Below, one piece after another: positions 1-5,558 of a stretch of 7,795 nucleotides of DNA. A model generated the notes under the pieces. That model saw only the letters and a list, made by a program, of their open reading frames with translations, did not search any database and was not told the DNA's origin. The stretch's first letter is position 1. Every line of letters starts with the position of its first letter. The position numbers and the translations under genes were made by a program. This DNA comes from an uncultured bacterium (GTDB taxonomy: Bacteria > Planctomycetota > UBA8108): the NCBI GenBank assembly GCA_913050545.1, contig CAJWZY010000095.1, forward strand, positions 1-7,795, in the 5' to 3' direction.

Positions 1-219
1 GGAAAAATTGGTGGCACCCTTGTCGCCTCGGCCATCACCAACGACGAGGCTTGGGCCGCCGAGCTCACCGACGCTCACAATATTGACCGCCTCAACATCG
101 GTCCGATACCGACGATCCAGCTCGACTGGCTCCAGCCGCATGAGGGCAATATCGTCGAGTTCCTCTTCCGTGCCAGGGCTTTCCAGGTACCCGAAGATAA
201 GCTCACCCCTGCTGGTTGA
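1..219 (+). CDS. Aldehyde dehydrogenase family protein, C-terminal fragment
   Basis: Frame 1 is open from the first base to a TGA at 217-219 and gives the last 72 residues of a protein that starts outside the window. The text fits the C-terminal end of NAD(P)+-dependent aldehyde dehydrogenases: a 'VASAITND' strand, then 'DRLNIGPIPT', then 'QPHEGNIVEFLFRARAFQ'. The catalytic cysteine and the NAD-binding region lie upstream, so activity cannot be judged. The tail lacks the SGxGRE-type ending of many ALDHs and resembles, from memory, a subgroup common in Planctomycetes and Verrucomicrobia. The substrate is unknown. A phosphonoacetaldehyde dehydrogenase (PhnY-like) role is conceivable because a PbfA-like gene lies 2.5 kb downstream, but two unrelated genes and a strand change intervene, so this is speculation. 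The family call is fairly sure. Confidence 0.75.
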   Translation, partial: GKIGGTLVASAITNDEAWAAELTDAHNIDRLNIGPIPTIQLDWLQPHEGNIVEFLFRARAFQVPEDKLTPAG

Positions 220-266
220 GCTGCAGCCCGGGCCGGTTGTTCTTTCTGAAGTGCGTGGCATTCTTC

Positions 267-294
267 TGGTTCGCCCTCCGGGTGGTGATACGAT
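267..294 (+). promoter_or_regulatory. Candidate extended -10 promoter for the HspQ-like gene
   Basis: TACGAT at 289-294 is preceded by TG one base upstream (286-287), the extended -10 arrangement. A poor -35 (TGGTTC, 267-272) sits 16 bp upstream. Transcription would start near 301, about 37 bases before the ATG at 338. This is a visual match only. The gene could equally be read through from the aldehyde dehydrogenase gene, because no clear terminator is seen in the 118-bp gap. Confidence 0.25.
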
Positions 295-337
295 GTCCAG
301 GGCGCTGGTTGGAGAGGCGTAATCGTGGACAGGTATC

Positions 338-670
338 ATGGATGAGAAATTCAGATTCGAGATCGGCCAGCTCATCGAGCATCAGCGCTATGGCTACAGG
401 GGCGTAGTCGTTTCCCGGGATGATCAATGCCGCGCATCGAAGCAGTGGTACGAGTCCAACCTGACCCGTCCCGAACGATTACAGCCCTGGTATCATGTGC
501 TGGTCCACGGAGGAGATGCCTCTACCTACGTTGCAGAGGAGAACATGCGGGAAGATGCCGGGGGCGAGCAGGTGGTCCATCCGCTGGCGGCTACTTTCTT
601 CATGTATTTTCACCAGGGCCGCTACATTCCAAGAGAGGACGTCAGCTTCCCCTCAGGGCTGCCAATATAG
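338..670 (+). CDS. YccV/HspQ-family (hemimethylated DNA-binding domain) protein
   Basis: A 110-residue protein that is almost entirely one YccV/HspQ domain. The opening 'FEIGQLIEHQRYGYRGVVV' (residues 7-25) is the family's first strands. It is followed by 'WYESN' and 'QPWYHVLV' with 'YVAEENM' near residue 70, which are the hallmark blocks, and a C-terminal 'FFMYFHQGRYIPRED'. In E. coli HspQ is a small heat-shock protein that acts with the Lon protease and was first described as binding hemimethylated oriC DNA. The same domain occurs in the eukaryotic F-box protein FBXO21. The residues here, with the longer insert before WYHVLV, look closer to the latter style than to proteobacterial HspQ. Only a weak purine stretch precedes the ATG, but the domain begins at residue 5, so the start is sound. 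The function is inferred by family only. The gene converges on the next one with a 21-bp gap. Confidence 0.85.
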   Translation: MDEKFRFEIGQLIEHQRYGYRGVVVSRDDQCRASKQWYESNLTRPERLQPWYHVLVHGGDASTYVAEENMREDAGGEQVVHPLAATFFMYFHQGRYIPREDVSFPSGLPI

Positions 671-691
671 GTGCAGGGGGGGCGGTTCCGC

Positions 692-1480
692 TCAGGCCAG
701 GAGAGCAGCCCTTTCAAGGGCAGCCTGGCTCTTCAGGGTCTGCCTGCGAAGATAGGCGGTCTCGTCGGCGAGGGATTCGCGCATTTTTCCTTCGAGCTCG
801 AGTGCCTCCTGCCGTGAACGCGGCCAGCATTCATCCGCCCAGTTCAGGAGCGACTCGATGAAGCCGATCTGGGTTTTACAGCAGGGCTCCAGCTGCCGAT
901 GGGATTTGAGATCCCTCCGGTCAAGTACTTCAAACAAGCCCACTTCCTCGGGATAGTAGATATCTCCTTTGAGGAACTCGAGGCACCGGTTCTCGTATTC
1001 TTCTGCGGCGGCCTGGCAGCCGTTGCGCAGGGGATCCCAGGATGTCAGCATGATCTTCGCTACGGCCTGGTCCTCTGCCCTGGCGAGAAACCGAAGCAGG
1101 GTGAGGGCGTTGGCCATCGCCGCTGCCCGCGCGGGGTGGACAGCATGGATGACAACCGGGATTTCACAGAAGCGGGAGCTGATGTTGTTGCCGCCGCCGG
1201 GCTCAAAGTTCTGGAAAAGCCATTGCAGGATCGAGCAACCCTGCTGGTCGAGAGCTGGCTGGCCACCATCGTGGTTGAGAGAATAGTAGACCGAATGGAT
1301 CTCTCCACCTTCCCGGGCCCGGGAGGGGTCTTCCACGTCCTGGAGCCTCCGGGTTTCATTCTCGATGAAGTTATGAGCGTATGGGTAGATGACCGGGTGG
1401 ACCAGTCGCTTGAATTGCGCCGGGTCCCGGGGGCCACCCTCCCTTGCCTCATGTTCAAACCATATTCCTAACCAACTCAT
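692..1480 (-). CDS. Hypothetical protein, no recognised family
   Basis: A 262-residue reading frame if it starts at the ATG complementary to 1478-1480. A GTG two codons upstream (1484-1486) would give 264 residues. ATG is preferred because GAAGAAG lies five bases upstream of it, whereas it would abut the GTG. I do not recognise the family. The protein is hydrophilic with no signal peptide or membrane segment. The middle and C-terminal halves look mainly helical. The last 40 residues are rich in Leu, Glu, Arg and Ala and could form a coiled coil. Seven cysteines are present, including an adjacent Cys-Cys pair and an RFC near the middle. The opposite strand carries a 190-codon open frame (899-1471) that I judge to be a shadow. 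The minus frame is preferred because it is longer, has a plausible ribosome-binding site and fits the flanking gaps. The gene diverges from the DUF1080 gene. Confidence 0.65.
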   Translation of the reverse strand: MSWLGIWFEHEAREGGPRDPAQFKRLVHPVIYPYAHNFIENETRRLQDVEDPSRAREGGEIHSVYYSLNHDGGQPALDQQGCSILQWLFQNFEPGGGNNISSRFCEIPVVIHAVHPARAAAMANALTLLRFLARAEDQAVAKIMLTSWDPLRNGCQAAAEEYENRCLEFLKGDIYYPEEVGLFEVLDRRDLKSHRQLEPCCKTQIGFIESLLNWADECWPRSRQEALELEGKMRESLADETAYLRRQTLKSQAALERAALLA

Positions 1481-1484
1481 GTAC

Positions 1485-1501
1485 ACTTCTTCGGAAGAAG
1501 T
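1485..1501. promoter_or_regulatory. 17-bp palindrome over the leader of the 692-1480 gene
   Basis: ACTTCTTC-G-GAAGAAGT is a perfect inverted repeat with 8-bp arms around one central base. It lies 5 bp upstream of the ATG of the minus-strand gene, so one arm supplies that gene's GAAGAAG ribosome-binding sequence. It could be an operator for a dimeric regulator. With a one-base centre it is poorly suited to an RNA hairpin, since opening the loop leaves about a 6-7 bp stem. No regulator gene is visible nearby. Confidence 0.4.
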
Positions 1502-1555
1502 CGGCTACATCTTGGGAACTTTCGTATGACCAGTAACCCGTTTCCGTTACTTCCA

Positions 1556-1584
1556 TTGACCGGGAGGCCGGGGGTGAGTATCGT
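1556..1584 (+). promoter_or_regulatory. Candidate sigma70-type promoter for the DUF1080 gene
   Basis: TTGACC at 1556-1561 (5 of 6 to the consensus -35) is followed after 17 bases by TATCGT at 1579-1584 (4 of 6 to the -10). The predicted start near 1591 would leave a leader of about 47 bases before the ATG at 1638. The position between two divergent genes supports a promoter here. Motif matching was by eye. Confidence 0.35.
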
Positions 1585-1637
1585 AGTGTTCCCGTAATCT
1601 TAATCTGTACAAGCAACAACCCCCGGAGATTAACGGA

Positions 1638-2630
1638 ATGTCACATCTCAAGTTTTCGACTCTCGTAGTTCTGTTTGCCCAGGCCTGTTTCATCTGCGTC
1701 GCCAGTGGTGCCGATAAGAAGCGCAGCTATACCGATCCCAAGGATGTGGACGCCGACTATGCGATCCAGGGGGAATACAGTGGCGAACTCGGAGCAGATA
1801 AAGAGAAATACGGTATGCAGCTGATCGCCCGCAGTGGCGGTAAGTTTGATGCTTACAGTTTCACCGGCGGGCTGCCGGGAGCTGGTTTTGATCCAGCCAC
1901 AGATGAGCGCGCTGGGCCCTATAAGTTTTCCACCAAGGACGGCTCCATCTCAGCTGAGCACGATGGAATGACCGCGGTTGTCAAGAATGGGGCTATTGTT
2001 GTCACGGGTGGTGGCGGCGAAAAGCTGGGAACACTGAAGCGGGTTGAGCGCAAGAGCAAGACGCTTGGCAAGAAGGCTGAAAAAGGGGCTGTCGTTCTCT
2101 TCGATGGAACCGATGTGAAGGCCTGGAAAAAGGGCAAGATGACCAAGGATGGCCACCTTCTGCGGGGAACCGAGTCACTCAAGAAGTTCCAGGACTGCTA
2201 TCTCCACATGGAGTTCCGGGTTCCCTACGAGCCCACCGGTCGCGGACAGGGACGCGGCAACAGTGGCGTCTACATGCAGAGGCGCTACGAGGTCCAGATC
2301 ATTGACTCCTTTGGAGAGAAGGCCTCACACAATCTCTGCGGAGGCATTTACTCGATCGCGCCGCCGAAGCTGAACATGAGCTATCCTCCCCTTACCTGGC
2401 AGACCTACGACATTGATTTCAAGGCTGCAAAGTACGATGACAAGGGCAAGAAGACCGCGCCTGCGACCATGTCGGTCTGGCACAACGGTGTTCTCATTCA
2501 CAAGGACCAGAAGCTTCCCAAGAGAACCACCGCATCGCCGGAGGGTGAGAGCCCCAATCCTGGCGCCGTGTTTTTTCAGAACCACGGGCATATTGTCGTC
2601 TACAGGAATGTCTGGGCTGTAGAGAAGTAA
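1638..2630 (+). CDS. Secreted DUF1080 / 3-keto-disaccharide hydrolase family protein
   Basis: A 330-residue exported protein. Residues 1-24 form a signal peptide: basic start, hydrophobic 'TLVVLFAQACFICVA', likely cleavage near ASG-A. Residues about 38-135 form an N-terminal module with 'DYAIQGEYSGEL' and 'GGLPGAGFD', which I recall in front of many planctomycete DUF1080 proteins. Residues about 150-330 are the DUF1080 (PF06439) beta-sandwich, starting 'VVLFDGTDVKAW'. It carries the hallmark 'NSGVYMQRRYEVQIIDSFG' (208-226), 'TWQTYDIDF' (253-261) and the closing 'QNHGHIVVYRNVWAVE'. Some family members hydrolyse 3-keto-glycosides, and many are uncharacterised carbohydrate-acting or carbohydrate-binding proteins. 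The substrate here is unknown. GGAG nine bases before the ATG supports the start. A GC-rich hairpin follows the TAA, then the PbfA-like gene in the same direction. Co-transcription is possible but no functional link is evident. Confidence 0.88.
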   Translation: MSHLKFSTLVVLFAQACFICVASGADKKRSYTDPKDVDADYAIQGEYSGELGADKEKYGMQLIARSGGKFDAYSFTGGLPGAGFDPATDERAGPYKFSTKDGSISAEHDGMTAVVKNGAIVVTGGGGEKLGTLKRVERKSKTLGKKAEKGAVVLFDGTDVKAWKKGKMTKDGHLLRGTESLKKFQDCYLHMEFRVPYEPTGRGQGRGNSGVYMQRRYEVQIIDSFGEKASHNLCGGIYSIAPPKLNMSYPPLTWQTYDIDFKAAKYDDKGKKTAPATMSVWHNGVLIHKDQKLPKRTTASPEGESPNPGAVFFQNHGHIVVYRNVWAVEK

Positions 2631-2643
2631 GCAAGCTGGTTTG

Positions 2644-2667
2644 CCGGCCGGGTGAAGGCCCGGCCGG
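2644..2667 (+). terminator. GC-rich 9-bp hairpin between the DUF1080 and PbfA-like genes
   Basis: CCGGCCGGG (2644-2652) and CCCGGCCGG (2659-2667) are perfectly complementary around a six-base loop TGAAGG. The structure begins 14 bases after the TAA of the upstream gene. No T-run follows, so it is not a classical intrinsic terminator. It ends six bases before the GGGAG ribosome-binding site (2673-2677) of the next gene. It may therefore stabilise the 3' end of the upstream message, cause partial termination, or affect translation of the downstream gene. Confidence 0.45.
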
Positions 2668-2686
2668 GCTTCGGGAGCGTATCCTG

Positions 2687-4042
2687 ATGGGATCTGAGGA
2701 AAGCAAGGGCGACCTGTCCGAGGGCGACATCAACCTGTCGCCGCGCCGGGCTGAATGGGTCGAGAAAAATCTCGATGAGGAAACCCGCAGGCTCCTGGAG
2801 GAAGACAGCAGGCTCTTTCTGCACCAGTCTCTCTCGACTCCCTGTCTCGATGTCCTGAAATCCTGTGATGGAATCCACCTGGAAAACCTCCAGGGCCGGC
2901 GCCTGATGGACTTTCACGGCAATAATGTCCACCAGGTGGGTTTTTCTCATCCGCGGGTGCTGGCGGCCGTGAAGGATCAGCTCGACAAGCTCTCATTCTG
3001 TACGCGCCGGTATACAAACCTGCCGGCGATCGAGCTCGCCCGTACACTTTCTGACCGCGCACCTGGCGATCTCGACAGGGTTCTGCTCTGCCCGGGGGGG
3101 ACGGGGGCTATGGGGATGGCCCTGAAGCTTGCACGTTGCGCTACGGGGCGCTACAAGACGATCAGCATGTGGGATTCTTTTCATGGAGCTTCCCTCGATA
3201 CGATCTCGATTGGAGGGGAAGCTTTTTTTCGCGCCGGGATGGGGCCGCTCTTGAGCGGGTCGGAGCATGTCCCGCCTCCCGATTCCTACAGGTGCGCCTG
3301 GGATTGTGGGGGAGAGTGCAATCTCAAATGCGCCGACTATATTGATTACGTCCTGGAAAAGGAGGGAGATGTTGCGGCCGTGATTGCAGAGACGGTCAGG
3401 AGCACTCCTTTCATACCTTCAGCAGACTACTGGAAGCAGGTGCGGGAATCCTGTGACCGCCATGGAGCGCTCCTGATCCTTGATGAGATTCCGCACTGCC
3501 TCGGCCGCACAGGCCGCATGTTTACCTGTGAGCACTATGGGGTAGTGCCAGATATGCTCGTAATCGGCAAGGGGCTTGGAGGTGGCGTTTTTCCCCTGGC
3601 AGCGCTGATTGCCAGGGAAGAGCTCAACGTGGCTGCTGACAAGGCCCTGGGGCATTACACTCATGAAAAGAGCCCCGTTGCCTGTGCAGCAGCCCTGGCG
3701 GCTATCGATGTGATCGAAGATGAGGAACTTCTGCAGAATGCCACTCGCATCGGGAAGTTTGCGCTGGAGAGGCTCGCTGAGCTGCAGCGAAAGCACGCCC
3801 TGGTGGGAGATGTGAGAGGCCTCGGCTTGTTGCTGGGTGTTGAACTCGTTCGCGACCGCCAGAGCCGGGAGCGGGCAACAGAGGAGGCCGAGGCGGTGAT
3901 GTACGAGGCGCTGGCACGAGGCTTGAGCTTCAAGATCACCATGGGCAATATTCTTACCCTGACGCCGGCCTTGACGATTACTGAAGATGAGATGGCGGAG
4001 GCGATCGGCATCATCGACGAATGCCTTGGCCTGGTTTGCTGA
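2687..4042 (+). CDS. pbfA: Class III PLP enzyme, probable (R)-1-hydroxy-2-aminoethylphosphonate ammonia-lyase
   Basis: A 451-residue fold-type I PLP enzyme of aminotransferase class III. Visible features are the phosphate-binding 'PGGTGA' (136-141), the cofactor-stacking 'SFHGAS' (164-169), the ring-nitrogen Asp266 in 'LILDEIP', the Schiff-base Lys295 in 'VIGKGLGGG', and 'HYTHEKSP' (323-330), which supplies the partner-subunit phosphate contact. The blocks 'LFLHQSLSTPCLDVL', 'MDFHGNNVHQVGFSHP' and 'CTRRYTN' match what I recall of PbfA, which deaminates (R)-1-hydroxy-2-aminoethylphosphonate to phosphonoacetaldehyde and ammonia in the cytoplasm. It feeds the 2-aminoethylphosphonate pathway. Related phospho-lyases (ethanolamine-phosphate and phosphohydroxylysine types) are the main alternative. 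Oddities are Cys203, 207, 211 and 215 spaced every four residues, and 'AETVRSTP' where class III enzymes usually have Glu-Pro. GGGAG nine bases upstream supports the start. No phnW, phnX or phnA is in the window. Confidence 0.75.
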   Translation: MGSEESKGDLSEGDINLSPRRAEWVEKNLDEETRRLLEEDSRLFLHQSLSTPCLDVLKSCDGIHLENLQGRRLMDFHGNNVHQVGFSHPRVLAAVKDQLDKLSFCTRRYTNLPAIELARTLSDRAPGDLDRVLLCPGGTGAMGMALKLARCATGRYKTISMWDSFHGASLDTISIGGEAFFRAGMGPLLSGSEHVPPPDSYRCAWDCGGECNLKCADYIDYVLEKEGDVAAVIAETVRSTPFIPSADYWKQVRESCDRHGALLILDEIPHCLGRTGRMFTCEHYGVVPDMLVIGKGLGGGVFPLAALIAREELNVAADKALGHYTHEKSPVACAAALAAIDVIEDEELLQNATRIGKFALERLAELQRKHALVGDVRGLGLLLGVELVRDRQSRERATEEAEAVMYEALARGLSFKITMGNILTLTPALTITEDEMAEAIGIIDECLGLVC

Positions 4043-4069
4043 CGCTCCAGGACGGGGATCCCGGGGAGG

Positions 4070-5050
4070 TTATTTCTTCCGGGACTTGAGCTTAACCCGG
4101 AAGGATCCCGAAGAGGTGCCACTGGAGGTCAGGTGGACGGAGAGCTGAAGCACGCCACTGCCTGTGGACCGCCCGTTGAACCGGGGGCCGGCCAGCTGCC
4201 AGGGCTGTTTCCCGATGCGCCATTGCAGGCAGCCCATGTTGCGGCTGTTCCAGGTGTGATTGGAGATTCCTGCAGGTCCGAAGCTTCGTCCCTGCCAGAG
4301 CATCGTGCCACTCGCTTCGAGGCTGAATTTCTGTCCCTTGCGTAATTTGTACCCGGTGTCCAGGGCCCGGTTTGAGCTCTCGATGTGAGAGGAGGTCACC
4401 TTCCATGACTTGGAGGTTTCCAGCTCACCCCAGGCGATATAGACCAGGTCCGTATTGGGAATCTCCAGCTTGAGCGGGCCTCTCTGGATATGAAATTGCT
4501 TCGTCTCGATGGTCCCCCTGGCGGTAAACCTGCCGGTGGTGATCTCGTCTCTTCCATCCAGGTAGATGTCTTCGATGGTTTCGATTTCAGAGATCAGGCC
4601 TGCCAACTGGCGCCGGGTGGCTTCGTCCTGTTCGAGACCGCGCTCGGAGACCAGGTGCCGGTAGGCGCCCGGGCCGATTGCGTTGAGGTCATCGAGTGCG
4701 TCAGTTTCTTTTTTTCGCAGCCGGGCGAGGGCGGCATTGAAGTCCTGGTGTTCGCTGGCAGAGAGCCGGAGACTGAAACGCACCCGGAGGACCTCCGAGA
4801 ATGGGATCTCCAGCTTGCCGTAGCGCGTTGAGATGGTGAGAACTTTTTCTTCGAGTTTACCAATAAGGACCTGTCCGCCGGTCAACCCGAAGGTGGGGTT
4901 TTCCTGGCGCCCGGGCTTCTCCGGGGCACTTTGCCCCCTGCAGGGTAAGGCCGCCAGGGCGCAGATGAACGTCAATGACAATAACTGCGCAGGTGCACTG
5001 AAGAGATACCGTCTCACTGGAACATTACCTCTGCCCATTTGGAAGCTCAT
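4070..5050 (-). CDS. Secreted protein with duplicated strand motif and LecA/PA-IL-like C-terminal domain
   Basis: A 326-residue exported protein from the ATG at 5050. A TTG at 5065 would add five residues and an ATG at 5038 would remove four. No site has a good Shine-Dalgarno sequence. The signal peptide runs from 'VRRYLFSAP' through 'LLSLTFICALAAL' to about 'CRGQSA'. The mature part opens with 'GQVLIGKLEEK', 'YGKLEIPFSEVLRVRF', a pattern I associate with planctomycete secreted proteins. A helical block of about 70 residues (around 4560-4770) follows, then a second copy of the strand pattern ('TTGRFTARG', 'GPLKLEIPNTDLVYIAW'). The last 110 residues ('DTGYKLRKGQKFSLEASG', 'FGPAG', 'CLQWRIG', 'SGSFRVKLK') follow the layout of PA-IL/LecA-like galactose-binding domains, but the usual calcium-ligand NDN segment reads 'HLTSSGTSSG'. 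Sugar binding is therefore doubtful. It is the last gene of a three-gene minus-strand set and converges on pbfA with a 27-bp gap. Confidence 0.75.
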   Translation of the reverse strand: MSFQMGRGNVPVRRYLFSAPAQLLSLTFICALAALPCRGQSAPEKPGRQENPTFGLTGGQVLIGKLEEKVLTISTRYGKLEIPFSEVLRVRFSLRLSASEHQDFNAALARLRKKETDALDDLNAIGPGAYRHLVSERGLEQDEATRRQLAGLISEIETIEDIYLDGRDEITTGRFTARGTIETKQFHIQRGPLKLEIPNTDLVYIAWGELETSKSWKVTSSHIESSNRALDTGYKLRKGQKFSLEASGTMLWQGRSFGPAGISNHTWNSRNMGCLQWRIGKQPWQLAGPRFNGRSTGSGVLQLSVHLTSSGTSSGSFRVKLKSRKK

Positions 5051-5082
5051 CGGTTCAGTAATCAAACGGCTCAGTAATCGAA
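5051..5082 (-). repeat. 16-bp tandem duplication spanning the EIIA stop codon
   Basis: On the minus strand TTCGATTACTGAGCCG is followed directly by TTTGATTACTGAACCG, 14 of 16 bases identical. The first copy encodes the last three residues and the TGA of the EIIA gene. The second repeats them in another frame and ends exactly at the ATG (5050) of the downstream gene. It looks like a small slippage duplication that filled the intergenic space. Confidence 0.7.
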
Positions 5083-5514
5083 GGTGAGCTCGTAGAGTTT
5101 TTCGCTGTCATCGAGCGCGAGGATCTTTTCGCGCTGGTCCTTCAAAAAGGCTGTCACCCTTGAAAGGACCTTGAGGTACTCGTCCTGTTTCTGGTCAGGC
5201 CCGAGGATCATCACCAGGATATGGACGGGCTGGTCGTCGAGGGAATCGAAGGGGACTCCCGTGCGATGGATTGCCAGTCCGACGATGAAGTCGTCAATGA
5301 CGTTGATCTTGGCGTGGGGAATTGCGAGCCCCAGTCCGAACCCGGTAGAGAGGAGCTGCTCTCTCTCCAGGATGGCCTGCAGAATGGATTCCTCGTTTTC
5401 AAGGGATTCACTCGTTGCCAGGCACTTGACCATGCTCTGAAGACAGTCGTTCTTATTGTCTTCCTCCAGCCAGGTGATCCTGGAGGGAGATATCAGTCTT
5501 GAAAGAGATTTCAT
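5071..5514 (-). CDS. PTS EIIA component, fructose / PtsN (EIIA-Ntr) type
   Basis: A 147-residue cytoplasmic protein whose length and pattern fit the PTS EIIA type-2 (fructose/mannitol, PtsN) domain. It has 'ESILQAILEREQLLSTGFG' leading into 'LGLAIPHAKI', where His67 is the phosphorylation site. 'VGLAIHRTGVPFDSLDDQPVHILVMILGP' forms the following strands, and 'YLKVLSRVTAFLKDQR' is the closing helix. The family accepts phosphate from HPr or NPr and either passes it to a sugar transporter or acts as a regulator. No EIIB, EIIC, HPr or rpoN gene is visible, and isolated planctomycete copies are more likely regulatory; that is inference. The ATG at 5514 lacks a clear Shine-Dalgarno sequence. It lies 44 bp downstream of the ThiF-like gene on the same strand and 20 bp before the next gene, so an operon is likely. 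Confidence 0.88.
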   Translation of the reverse strand: MKSLSRLISPSRITWLEEDNKNDCLQSMVKCLATSESLENEESILQAILEREQLLSTGFGLGLAIPHAKINVIDDFIVGLAIHRTGVPFDSLDDQPVHILVMILGPDQKQDEYLKVLSRVTAFLKDQREKILALDDSEKLYELTFDY

Positions 5515-5558
5515 CGTAAATACTGCTTGTTGTCTTTGTCGTTATCCGGCTACCGCTT

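Noticed and set aside
696..730. GCCAGG ... CCTGGC and CCCTT-TC-AAGGG inverted repeats at the 3' end of the unrecognised gene
   Set aside because: They are within codons, the inner stem has a two-base loop, and the outer arms are short, so chance is the simplest explanation.
1312..1323. CCCGGGCCCGGG palindrome
   Set aside because: It lies inside a coding region as Pro/Gly/Arg-type codons in GC-rich DNA and has no hairpin loop or regulatory position.
899..1471. A 190-codon open frame on the plus strand, opposite the unrecognised minus-strand gene
   Set aside because: It lies wholly within a longer minus-strand frame that has a better ribosome-binding site. Its composition looks like the mirror of a helical protein, and it has no recognisable domain.
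1595..1606. TAATCTTAATCT hexamer repeat before the DUF1080 gene
   Set aside because: Two copies of a six-base word carry little weight, and as a -10 it has no suitable -35 at the right distance.
4043..4069. Possible bidirectional terminator between the converging pbfA and secreted-protein genes
   Set aside because: The 27-bp gap has only a short GGGATCCC palindrome with no usable loop and no T-run on either strand.
3661..4122. A 153-codon minus-strand open frame under the 3' half of pbfA
   Set aside because: The pbfA frame on the other strand carries clear family motifs throughout. The antisense frame is Ser/Arg/Pro-rich, as expected of a GC-rich shadow.
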